Shown piece after piece: positions 1 through 5,699 of a stretch of DNA of 15,788 nt. The translations under genes were made by a program, and so were the position numbers. This DNA is from an uncultured Acidobacteriota bacterium. Its GTDB lineage: Bacteria > Acidobacteriota > Thermoanaerobaculia > UBA5066. Positions within the stretch are counted from its first letter, which is position 1; each line of letters begins with the position of its first letter. The DNA lies in NCBI GenBank assembly GCA_937902605.1, contig CALFNC010000096.1, positions 1 to 15,788 on the forward strand. The letters run 5' to 3'. Below the pieces are notes generated by a model. The model did no database searches, had not been told where the DNA came from, and saw only the letters and a list, made by a program, of their open reading frames with translations.

Positions 1-129
1 GTCGCGCCGGTACAGCTCCAGCGCCTCGACGAGCACGCCCTGGAGCGTCGACTGGTGCTCTTCGGCCAGGCCGCGGAGCGTCTCGTGCATGTCCGCCGGG
101 ATCCGGATCGTGGTCGAGGGGATCGCCAT
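1..129 (-). CDS. Ribbon-helix-helix antitoxin-like protein (C-terminal part beyond the window)
   Basis: Only the first 43 codons are present; the gene continues past the left edge. The N-terminus reads MAIPSTTIRIPADMHETLRG, a short beta strand (STTIRIP) followed by two predicted helices, as in the DNA-binding half of CopG/Arc-type antitoxins and small repressors. In that family the strand enters the major groove of DNA as a dimer, and the remaining C-terminus would bind a toxin. The ATG at 129 is chosen because an upstream ATG is immediately followed by TAG. There is no Shine-Dalgarno sequence; a TACCAT box lies six bases upstream, so the mRNA may be leaderless. A palindrome covers the start region, which fits autorepression. 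A toxin gene would be expected just off the left edge, but this cannot be seen. A stand-alone repressor is the alternative. Confidence 0.72.
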   Translation of the reverse strand, partial: MAIPSTTIRIPADMHETLRGLAEEHQSTLQGVLVEALELYRRD

Positions 130-147
130 GTCTACATGGTAGTAGAC
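130..147. promoter_or_regulatory. Palindromic operator overlapping the antitoxin start region
   Basis: GTCTAC (130-135) is the inverted complement of GTAGAC (142-147), and nested inside is CTAC-ATG-GTAG (132-142). The element sits directly upstream of the ribbon-helix-helix gene and covers its TACCAT -10-like box (minus strand, 141-136). Short CTAC/GTAG inverted repeats over the promoter are the usual binding sites of this antitoxin class. Autoregulation is inferred. Confidence 0.5.
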
Positions 148-247
148 TCGGGCGTGACGGCCAAGGGGAATTCGAGTTCGGGGCGACGCCCCGCGGCGTC
201 CGATGCGGGGAAGCGGGGTGTCCCCGCAGTCAGAACGGGTCGCGAAG

Positions 248-292
248 CCGGCGCACACCTCCTGACTCTCGCCGAAGGCGAGCGTGCGCCGG
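248..292. repeat. Nested inverted repeat (possible RNA hairpin)
   Basis: Outer arms CCGGCGCAC (248-256) and GTGCGCCGG (284-292) are perfectly complementary over nine bases. An inner six-base stem CTCGCC/GGCGAG (268-273, 277-282) with a GAA loop lies between them, off-centre. The 130-399 gap also holds two smaller GC-rich hairpins, near 180-195 and 210-230. There is no T-run after the structure, so a standard intrinsic terminator is unlikely. Its role is unknown; it directly precedes the tRNA-like fragment at 295. Confidence 0.4.
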
Positions 293-294
293 TG

Positions 295-314
295 CTCGGA
301 TCCCGCCGTCCCGA
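295..314 (+). repeat. Partial copy of the tRNA-Pro 3' end
   Basis: Bases 300-314 (ATCCCGCCGTCCCGA) are identical to bases 459-473 of the tRNA-Pro gene, which form the T-arm 3' strand, the acceptor 3' strand and the discriminator base. Extending left to 295 gives 18 of 20 matches, including most of the T-loop. No 5' half of a tRNA and no CCA is present here, so this is a fragment, not a gene. It may be the remnant of a tandem tRNA copy or of a site-specific integration event. Confidence 0.6.
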
Positions 315-342
315 TATCGCGCCCTGGGCAGCGGGCGGAAAT

Positions 343-350
343 GTTATAAA
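343..350 (+). promoter_or_regulatory. Probable -10 box of the tRNA-Pro promoter
   Basis: TGTTATAAA gives an extended -10 (TG, one base, then TATAAA at 345-350) in an otherwise very GC-rich stretch, about 50 bases before the mature tRNA 5' end. No good -35 hexamer is visible at the expected distance. Transcription from here would give a leader of roughly 43 bases removed by RNase P. Confidence 0.5.
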
Positions 351-399
351 CCAGCACCCCCGGAGATCGCCTCGACGACTCTCCGATGCCGTTCCCGGT

Positions 400-476
400 C
401 GGGACGTGGCGCAGCCTGGTAGCGTACTTGAATGGGGTTCAAGGGGTCGCGGGTTCGAATCCCGCCGTCCCGACCA
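400..476 (+). tRNA. tRNA-Pro (anticodon GGG)
   Basis: A complete cloverleaf can be drawn. The acceptor stem CGGGACG/CGTCCCG has seven perfect pairs beginning with C1-G72, the identity pair of bacterial proline tRNAs. The D stem is GCGC/GCGT, the anticodon stem CTTGA/TCAAG encloses loop ATGGGGT with anticodon GGG at 434-436, and the T arm is GCGGG-TTCGAAT-CCCGC. The discriminator base is A473 and CCA (474-476) is encoded. Anticodon GGG reads CCC and CCU codons. The gene is a single unit; its 3' end is repeated at 295-314, and a dehydrogenase gene remnant follows downstream. Confidence 0.97.
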
Positions 477-558
477 CTGATTCCAAATGGGTTAGCGGCG
501 AGCGACGAGAGCGGCCGTTTCGGTCAAGAGGAATTCTCGTGCGGTCCCTCGTCACCCC

Positions 559-633
559 GACGTCGCCAGAGAGCAGGCCGGAGGGGTGACGGGGCAGGCG
601 GTCGTGATCGACGGCGGGTACACGACCCAGTGA
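559..633 (+). pseudogene. C-terminal remnant of a short-chain dehydrogenase/reductase (SDR)
   Basis: The frame ending at TGA 631-633 translates to AGGVTGQAVVIDGGYTTQ, the very recognisable C-terminus of classical SDR oxidoreductases (the (I/V)TGQ-x-(I/V)-x-x-DGG signature). Reading upstream in the same frame, nothing resembling the rest of an SDR appears, and a stop lies near 493; other frames do not restore it either. Roughly the first nine tenths of the gene are absent. The remnant sits between the tRNA-Pro 3' end and the convergent glycerate kinase gene. It may once have belonged to the same hydroxy-acid pathway (for example a tartronate semialdehyde reductase or related dehydrogenase), but that is a guess. 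Confidence 0.7.
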
Positions 634-646
634 GAGTCCGGCCGAT

Positions 647-2011
647 CTAACCCACGATCAGGATCGCCACGTCGCTCACGTTCGTGTTCGTCGGGCCCGT
701 GCGCAGCAGCGAGCCGGCGCGCTCGTGAAAGTGGTACGAGTCGTTGGCCGCAAGGTAGGAGCTCACGTCGAGTCCCAACGCACGCCCACGCTCGACGATT
801 TCGAGCGAGGCGAAGGCCCCAGCGGCGTCCGTGGGACCGTCGTTGCCGTCGGTGGACGCTGCAAGAAGGACGATTCTCCGCGCCGTGCATGAGCGCGGCA
901 GCGCCGCCAGGAACGCTAGCGCCAGCTCCTGGTTCCGGCCGCCCTTCCCACTCCCGCGCAGCGTCACCGTGGTCTCTCCGCCGGCGATGAGGCACGCCGG
1001 TGGGCGCAGCGGGAACCCGCTCACGGCGATGTCCTCGCCGATCCCGAGCAGCGCGAGCGCCGCTTCGCGCGCTTCGCCCGTCAGCCTAGACGTCAGGACG
1101 AGCGTCGCGTACCCGAGCTCGCGGCCCCTCGTTTCCGCGGCGAGCAGCGCCTGGTGGTTGGTCCCTATCAGGACGTTGGTCGTCCAGGCGAAGGCGGGAT
1201 CGCCCGGCTTGGGGGTGTCTTCGTGAAGGCCTGCCGCGCCAGCTTCCAGGGCACGCAGGGCAGCGGCAGGGATCCGGTCCGCGACGCCGTGCCGCCGAAT
1301 GACCTCGAGAGCGTCACTAAAGGTCGTCGGATCGGGCACCGTCGGCCCTGAGGCGATCACGTCGAGATCGTCGCCCACGACGTCCGAGAGCAGCAGGTTC
1401 AACGACGTAGCCGGCGCATAGGCGCGCGCGAGGCGTCCGCCCTTAATCCGCGAGAGGTGCTTTCGGACGCAGTTCATCTCGTGAATCGTGACGCCACAAG
1501 CGAGAAGGGTGCGCGTGACCTCTTTCTTTTCGTCGAGGCTGATGAGGGGGTGACCGTTGGTGTCGCATGCAGGCGCGCAGAGCAGGGCGGACCCGCCTCC
1601 CGAGATCAGGGTGACCACGAGGGTACGTTCGTCACAGGTGTCCGCGAAGGCGAGGATCTCCTCCGCCGCACGCGACGAGGACTCGTCAGGCACCGGGTGG
1701 CTAGCCTCGATCAGGCGCACGCGTCGCAGCGTCTCGACGTGACCGGCCTTTACTGAAACGAGACCGTCGGCGATCCGATCACCGAGGATCTCCTCGAGCC
1801 CGAGCGCCATGCGCGCCGTCGCCTTTCCCATCCCCGTCACGACGACCCGGTCGAAGGAGGAGAGATCGAAGCTGGCCGAAGCGAGCTCCGTCTCGAGGCG
1901 CAGGACATCTCCGTCGAGCCGTAGCACGCGCTTCATCATCGCCACGGGATCGACGCGCTCGAGAGCCGCGCGGAAGATGGTCTCCGCGTCCGCATGGAGT
2001 GGGTTCGTCAT
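647..2011 (-). CDS. Glycerate 2-kinase, DUF4147/MOFRL family
   Basis: A cytoplasmic kinase of 454 residues that phosphorylates D-glycerate to 2-phosphoglycerate with ATP, feeding glyoxylate- or serine-derived carbon into glycolysis. Family marks visible in order are GMGKA (60-64), SHPVPD (104-109), ISGGGSALL (136-144) in the N-terminal DUF4147 domain, then GKGGRNQELAL, STDGNDGPTDAAG and the terminal TGPTNTNVSD in the MOFRL domain. The length is normal for the family, which includes proteins named TtuD or GckA and sometimes annotated as hydroxypyruvate reductase. An in-frame ATG exists at 2026, but the ATG at 2011 is preferred because GGGAGG lies three bases before it. This start overlaps the stop of the upstream transporter remnant as ATGA, indicating translational coupling. 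The gene looks intact. Confidence 0.93.
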   Translation of the reverse strand: MTNPLHADAETIFRAALERVDPVAMMKRVLRLDGDVLRLETELASASFDLSSFDRVVVTGMGKATARMALGLEEILGDRIADGLVSVKAGHVETLRRVRLIEASHPVPDESSSRAAEEILAFADTCDERTLVVTLISGGGSALLCAPACDTNGHPLISLDEKKEVTRTLLACGVTIHEMNCVRKHLSRIKGGRLARAYAPATSLNLLLSDVVGDDLDVIASGPTVPDPTTFSDALEVIRRHGVADRIPAAALRALEAGAAGLHEDTPKPGDPAFAWTTNVLIGTNHQALLAAETRGRELGYATLVLTSRLTGEAREAALALLGIGEDIAVSGFPLRPPACLIAGGETTVTLRGSGKGGRNQELALAFLAALPRSCTARRIVLLAASTDGNDGPTDAAGAFASLEIVERGRALGLDVSSYLAANDSYHFHERAGSLLRTGPTNTNVSDVAILIVG

Positions 2012-2334
2012 GGTCCTCCCTTGCATCTGTCGCGACCGGGACGACGTGCAGCCTGGCCCACTTTCACGTAAAGGTTCTTCGGGATGAGGAAGAACGTGAG
2101 TGCCGCACCGAGGAGAAGGACAGCGGCGATCACGTAGAGTGCCGCCGACGGATTGGCGGAGAAGTTCTTAGCCCAGATCGGCACGTTCGGCCCGACGTAT
2201 CCGCCCAGGTTGCCGACCGAATTGACGAGGCCGATGCCCGCGGCCGACGCCGTACCCGCGAGGAACAGGAAGGGAATCAGCCGCCAGTCGACCTTCGAGT
2301 AGGTCTTGGCTTCGAGGGCAGCGAGATCTGACAT
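2008..2334 (-). pseudogene. MFS transporter (ACS-like) with a large in-frame internal deletion
   Basis: The 108-residue product joins the extreme N-terminus of an anion:cation symporter type MFS protein (TYSKVDWRLIPFLFL, residues 11-25) directly to its C-terminal region (GIGLVNSVGNLGGYVGP, the family motif preceding helix 11, then a final hydrophobic helix ALYVIAAVLLLGAALTFFL). A full-length member has about 420-440 residues and 12 helices, so some 320 residues are missing at a junction near residue 25 (about base 2260). Transport by this product is not expected unless it has acquired a new role as a two-helix protein. The ATG at 2334 has AGAGG eight bases upstream; a TTG at 2352 is less likely. 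The reading frame and the ATGA overlap with glycerate kinase are preserved, so the remnant may still serve to couple translation. The original substrate was probably glycerate, tartrate or a similar acid, inferred from the neighbour. Confidence 0.82.
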
Positions 2335-2491
2335 CCGACGGGCCTCTTTCAACGCGCAACGTTATGAGGACTAAGCGGTCGTATTTTGCGAGTTATGGAA
2401 AGACAAGTAAATGTTTGATGAAGCACGACTTTGCGGGGGTTTGTTCAGTGCGGCCTTCCCCTCGGGGGGCTCTTCACCTCATCCTTCCGTC
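2335..2491. promoter_or_regulatory. Divergent promoter region between transporter remnant and dehydrogenase
   Basis: This 157-base gap is markedly richer in A and T than its surroundings (about 2350-2420) and separates two divergent genes of related function, so it probably holds back-to-back promoters. On the plus strand TTGCGA (2387-2392) followed after 17 bases by AAATGT is a weak candidate; on the minus strand TTGTCT with a downstream AATACG is equally weak. No clear operator palindrome was found. Confidence 0.35.
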
Positions 2492-3439
2492 ATGCGAAAG
2501 CTCGCCGTCGTTCATCACCGGCACGCCGAGTGGGTTCCCACCATCGCCGAGGCCGAGCCGCGGCTCCTGGTCCGCGGCTGGCACCCGAAAGACAACCCCG
2601 GCGCCCTGACGGATCCTTGGATCGCGGACGCCGAGGGGCTCTTCGTCTGGCGCGTCCCCACGGGACTGGTCGAGCGCATGCCGAAGCTGACGTGGATCCA
2701 GAATGCCGGAGCGGGCGTGGACCACCTCCTGGCCGATCCGTCGATTCCGCCCCGCATCGCCATCACCCGGGCCGACGGGCAGTTCGGTCTCTGGATGTCG
2801 CGATACGTGGCGGCGCACCTGCTCGCCGAGACCCAGCGGATCGACGAATGCCGGCGGGCACAACATGACCGGACCTGGGACTCGCATCTGGTCCCGGAGG
2901 ACCTCACCGGAAAGACGGCGCTGATCTTCGGCTTTGGCCGAATCGGTCGTCGGATCGGCCGCGCGCTCCGGGAGCTGGGGATGGAGGTGCACGGGTTCGT
3001 CCGGAGCGTCCGGGAAGACCCCGAGTTCCCCCTTCACGGCCCGGCATCCCTTCACGAGTTCCTCCCCTCCGCCCGGGTGCTGGTGCTGTGCGCGCCGCTG
3101 ACCGCCGAGACCCGAGGCTTCGTGGATGCGAAGCTCCTGGCGAACGGTCACGCCGGCCTCACGCTGATCAACGTGGCGCGCGGAGAGCAGGTTGTCGCGA
3201 AGGACCTTCTGGCGGCGCTGGAGACGGGGAAGCTCGGCCGAGCGGTTCTCGACGTCTTCCCGTCCGAGCCGCTGCCCGCCGACTCCCCGCTCTGGAGCCA
3301 CCCGAGGATCGTCGTGACCCCTCATCACTCCGGCCCCTCCCGGCCGCGGGCGATGATCCTGGACATCCTCCCGAACCTGAGACGGTTCGCGGAAGGGAAG
3401 CCGGTCGAGGGTGCAGTCGACCGCGCCCGCGGATACTGA
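2492..3439 (+). CDS. D-2-hydroxyacid dehydrogenase, glyoxylate/hydroxypyruvate reductase type
   Basis: A cytoplasmic NAD(P)H-dependent enzyme of 315 residues, similar in length to GhrA-type reductases, that interconverts 2-oxo acids and D-2-hydroxy acids. The Rossmann motif GFGRIG is at 147-152. The catalytic set is complete: Arg230 in NVARGE, Glu259 in PSEPLP and His278 in TPHHSG. An arginine (Arg171, in VRSVRE) lies at the end of the second strand, where an acidic residue would favour NAD, so NADP may be preferred. An upstream in-frame ATG at 2411 would add 27 low-complexity residues; the ATG at 2492 fits the family N-terminus (MRKLAVVHH) better, although no good ribosome site precedes it. 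With glycerate kinase on the other side of the shared promoter region, hydroxypyruvate/glyoxylate to glycerate is the likely reaction, but substrate is not proven. Confidence 0.88.
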   Translation: MRKLAVVHHRHAEWVPTIAEAEPRLLVRGWHPKDNPGALTDPWIADAEGLFVWRVPTGLVERMPKLTWIQNAGAGVDHLLADPSIPPRIAITRADGQFGLWMSRYVAAHLLAETQRIDECRRAQHDRTWDSHLVPEDLTGKTALIFGFGRIGRRIGRALRELGMEVHGFVRSVREDPEFPLHGPASLHEFLPSARVLVLCAPLTAETRGFVDAKLLANGHAGLTLINVARGEQVVAKDLLAALETGKLGRAVLDVFPSEPLPADSPLWSHPRIVVTPHHSGPSRPRAMILDILPNLRRFAEGKPVEGAVDRARGY

Positions 3440-3442
3440 TCG

Positions 3443-3472
3443 CCCCGGAAGGCTCATGCTTACTTTCCCGGG
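3443..3472. terminator. Possible bidirectional hairpin between convergent genes
   Basis: CCCCGGAAG (3443-3451) can pair with TTTCCCGGG (3464-3472) with one C-C mismatch and a G-T pair, leaving a 12-base loop. It lies in the 41-base gap between two convergent genes, the usual place for a shared terminator. There is no T-run on either side, so function is uncertain. Confidence 0.3.
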
Positions 3473-3480
3473 TATACGCG

Positions 3481-4110
3481 TCAACGGATCGCGACCACGG
3501 CCCGCGGCTCGGGGAAGTCGGACGCCGGCAGGCGGAACGGGATCCGGACGTCGATGTCCCGGTTTGATACGCCGAACGTGTAGAGGGCGGGAATCCGAGT
3601 GCCGCGGGGAGCGCGAAACAGGAGCTTTCCTGACGCGACGCGGCCCGCCTCGAGGACGATTGACTCGAGCATGCTTCGAGTCACGAACGGGATCCGGTCC
3701 ACCTCGAGGCAAGGGGGGAGATACGTATCGAGGGGATCCTCGATGGCCGACGCAGCGATCATGGTGCGGCCGATGTTCGAGAGCTCCTCGGCGACCTCCT
3801 CCCGGCCGGGGAGCGTCAGTTTCGGCCCGTCCCGCCGCGTGAGCGAGATGTCCTCCCGCCCGATCTCGACGGGCGCCGCGCCCAGAGCGCGAACGCGGAG
3901 GTCCACGACGATCCACTCCCGGTCGGAGTGGAGGCTCGAATACCTCGTGCCGATGACCGCCTCGACCAGCTCGTCCCTGAACGCGGTGACGGTTCTTCCC
4001 AGCCGCCAGACGCCCTTCTCCATCGCGGTTTCGGGGGCCGGGACGTGCAGAAATTGGTTGTCGGCGAAGGTCGAGAGCGCGGGTCCGCCGACCCACGGAA
4101 CGGTGGACAT
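3481..4110 (-). CDS. DUF4352-like protein of unknown function
   Basis: The 209-residue product is not recognised with certainty. Its pattern resembles the DUF4352 immunoglobulin-like fold: an edge strand WIVVDLRVRALG (66-77), an ISLTRRDG strand (89-95) and, after an insertion, the LEAGRVASGKLLFRAPRG segment (153-170), matching the family's 'pGe...G.lvFevP' element. Most DUF4352 proteins are lipoproteins or secreted, yet this one starts MSTVPWVGGP with no signal peptide, lipobox or membrane segment, so it is predicted to stay in the cytoplasm or be exported by another route. The ATG at 4110 is supported by AGGAGA eight bases upstream. It stands alone: convergent with the dehydrogenase and divergent from the lipoprotein at 4472, with a leader or intergenic region rather than an operon partner upstream. 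Confidence 0.6.
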   Translation of the reverse strand: MSTVPWVGGPALSTFADNQFLHVPAPETAMEKGVWRLGRTVTAFRDELVEAVIGTRYSSLHSDREWIVVDLRVRALGAAPVEIGREDISLTRRDGPKLTLPGREEVAEELSNIGRTMIAASAIEDPLDTYLPPCLEVDRIPFVTRSMLESIVLEAGRVASGKLLFRAPRGTRIPALYTFGVSNRDIDVRIPFRLPASDFPEPRAVVAIR

Positions 4111-4471
4111 CTTCGATTCTCCTGTTGCGTTGCGGGATGGACGGGCTGGATCGTGTCGTCTCTGGAGGACGGCGCCCGGTCCGGATCGAGCGTCGCTTCG
4201 AAGATAGCAATCCCCGTTCCAGGGCGGCCGCTCCGCGGCAGCGCCGCCGAGAGGTCGAACGGGCGCGGTGGACCGTGGGGTTCACTTTCGCGCCTCCACG
4301 AGAGAGAATGGCGCTGTCCGGTGGGTCCGAGCCCGGCTGAACAAGCCCTCACCCCCGGGGAGGTCGTCCAGATCCCGCAAGCAGGCTGTACCGCGTCTCC
4401 CGCTCCCGGCTCTGCCGGGGCTTTCCAATTTTCCGGTCGACTGACCATCAACTGAGGAGGAACCGAGATCC
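4111..4471. other. 361-base intergenic region with no convincing gene
   Basis: This gap lies between divergently transcribed genes. Reading frames in it are short shadows without family resemblance. It contains the ribosome site of the minus gene (AGGAGA, 4118-4123), a weak minus-strand TATCTT box (4206-4201), a terminator-like hairpin at 4402-4434 and the ribosome site of the plus gene (GGAGGA, 4455-4460). No conserved tmRNA, RNase P RNA, SRP RNA or familiar riboswitch core was recognised by eye. Confidence 0.6.
4402..4434 (+). terminator. Terminator-like hairpin without an upstream gene
   Basis: GCTCCCGGC (4402-4410) pairs with GCCGGGGC (4414-4421) across a three-base loop with one bulged T, followed by TTTCCAATTTTCC. 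On the plus strand this is a plausible intrinsic terminator, but the closest plus-strand gene ends almost 1 kb upstream. It lies about 40 bases before the lipoprotein start, so it may be an attenuator in that gene's leader or the end of a small RNA. Confidence 0.45.
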
Positions 4472-5080
4472 ATGAAATTCACCCTGAAAGCCACCATCGC
4501 TGCCGCGTCCTGCGCCCTTCTGATCGCCTGCAACACCGACAAGGCGCCGGCCGACGCGGCGATCAAGGCCGCCGAGGCGACCGTCGGAGCCGCGAAGCCC
4601 GAGGCGCAGAAGTTCGTCCCCGATCAGCTCAAGGCCGTCGAGACGTCCCTCGCCGCCGCGAAGGACCAGTTCGCCAAGGGCGACTACAAGGCGGCCCTGA
4701 CGACCGCCACCGAGCTCGGCGGCAAGGCGAACGACCTCGCCCCGGCCGCCGCCGCCAAGAAGGACGAGCTAACCAAGGCGTGGACCGACCTGAGCGCCGA
4801 CATCTCCAAGAGCGTCGAGGCGGTCAAGGCCAAACTCGAAGAGCTGGATAAGGCAAAGAAGCTGCCCAAGGAGCTCAGCGCGGAGAAGGTCACCGCCGCC
4901 AAGGAAGGCATCGCCAAGATCGAGGGAGCGTGGAAGGAAGCGACCGACGCTTTCAGCGGCGGCAATCTCCAGGACGCACTCGCCAAGGGGGCCGCGGTGA
5001 AGGAGAAGGTCGCCGAGATCACCGGCCTCCTCGGGATCCAGGCCGCTCCGGCGGCTCCCGCGACGGCTCCGGCCAAGTAG
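4472..5080 (+). CDS. Small helical lipoprotein of unknown function
   Basis: The 202-residue product begins with a lipoprotein signal peptide (MKFTLKATIAAASCALLIAC) with the lipobox LIAC and modifiable Cys20. The mature part is almost entirely alpha-helical, rich in Ala, Lys and Glu with few aromatic residues, and contains short repeated helical hairpins (a motif like AAKDQFAKGDYKAAL near 70 recurs as AWKEATDAFSGGNLQDAL near 155), reminiscent of TPR-like or DUF4398-like periplasmic lipoproteins. The tail (AAPAAPATAPAK) is a flexible Ala-Pro linker, possibly reaching peptidoglycan. The start has a good GGAGGA site eleven bases upstream. It is a single-gene unit ending at a strong terminator. 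Function is unknown; a structural cell-envelope role is inferred. Confidence 0.8.
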   Translation: MKFTLKATIAAASCALLIACNTDKAPADAAIKAAEATVGAAKPEAQKFVPDQLKAVETSLAAAKDQFAKGDYKAALTTATELGGKANDLAPAAAAKKDELTKAWTDLSADISKSVEAVKAKLEELDKAKKLPKELSAEKVTAAKEGIAKIEGAWKEATDAFSGGNLQDALAKGAAVKEKVAEITGLLGIQAAPAAPATAPAK

Positions 5081-5105
5081 CCCTTTCCGCGGACGGGTTC
5101 TCTCG

Positions 5106-5144
5106 GGCGGGGGCTCGAGCCGACGGGCTCGCCCCCGCCTTTCT
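5106..5144 (+). terminator. Intrinsic terminator after the helical lipoprotein
   Basis: GGCGGGGG-CT-CGAGCC (5106-5121) pairs with GGCTCGCCCCCGCC (5126-5139) to give 14 base pairs with a two-base bulge and a GACG loop, followed by TTTCT. It begins 25 bases after the stop codon and separates the lipoprotein from the DUF421 gene. Confidence 0.85.
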
Positions 5145-5184
5145 CGTTCGGTCGGAGCCATACGCGAAGGATCACCCCTCCCGC

Positions 5185-5190
5185 TACACT
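5185..5190 (+). promoter_or_regulatory. Likely -10 box of a leaderless promoter
   Basis: TACACT ends eight bases before the ATG at 5199, so transcription would start at or within about two bases of the start codon. No Shine-Dalgarno sequence is present. Similar boxes precede the genes at 8972 (minus strand) and 9127. Confidence 0.45.
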
Positions 5191-5198
5191 TCGGCGTA

Positions 5199-5699
5199 AT
5201 GCACGAGCTTCTCTCGACGCCGACCCAGGCCGGCTGGATCGTCTTCCGCACCATCGTCGTCTACCTGTTCATCCTCGCGGGCTTCCGCCTCACCGGAAAG
5301 CGCGAGGTCGGCCAGCTCGCCCCGTTCGACTTCGCGCTCGTCCTCCTGATCGCAAACTCCGTCCAGAACGCGATGGTGGGGCCGGACACGTCGCTCGTCG
5401 GCGGCCTCGTGGCGGCGTGCGTCCTCCTCGCCGTGAACTGGGGTCTGGGCCGGATCGCCGCGAGCAACAAGACCATGGAGCGGCTCGTGAGGGGCGAGGC
5501 GCGGATCCTGATCAGCCGGGGACACGTCTACGAAGAGAACCTCAAGAAGGAGGGGATCAGCCACAAAGAGCTTCTGCAGGCGCTCCGCGAGTCGGGGTGT
5601 GCCTCCGTCCAGGACTGCCGCCTCGGAGTGCTCGAGGTGGACGGGACGATCACGGTCATCCCGAAGAAGGACACCGGCAACGGTTCCCGCGAGGTCTGA
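5199..5699 (+). CDS. DUF421 (YetF/YcaP-type) membrane protein
   Basis: The 166-residue protein carries the DUF421 signature GKREVGQLAPFDFALVLLIA at 33-52. Three hydrophobic segments (about 12-29, 43-60 and 66-83) form the N-terminal membrane part, and the C-terminal half (GEARILISRGHVYEENLKK... LGVLEVDGTITVIPKK) is the small soluble YetF-like alpha/beta domain, predicted cytoplasmic. It is shorter than Bacillus YetF-type proteins (about 220-230 residues), with only one soluble subdomain. The molecular function of the family is not settled; some members are linked to spore or envelope stress. The ATG at 5199 has no ribosome site but follows a TACACT box. Its stop codon directly abuts the ATG of the patatin-like gene, so the two are probably co-transcribed. 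Confidence 0.87.
   Translation: MHELLSTPTQAGWIVFRTIVVYLFILAGFRLTGKREVGQLAPFDFALVLLIANSVQNAMVGPDTSLVGGLVAACVLLAVNWGLGRIAASNKTMERLVRGEARILISRGHVYEENLKKEGISHKELLQALRESGCASVQDCRLGVLEVDGTITVIPKKDTGNGSREV

Noticed and set aside
55..480. A 141-codon plus-strand frame running through the tRNA gene
   Set aside because: It reads through the tRNA and the antitoxin gene antisense, and has no recognisable domain.
2474..4285. A 603-codon open frame on the minus strand covering the dehydrogenase antisense and the DUF4352-like gene in another frame
   Set aside because: Arg/Pro/Gly-rich translation with no domain; it crosses two well-supported genes and reflects the lack of stop codons in GC-rich DNA.
4111..4471. 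Possible SRP RNA, RNase P RNA, tmRNA or familiar riboswitch
   Set aside because: None of the conserved cores of these RNAs could be found by eye; only a generic terminator-like hairpin remains.
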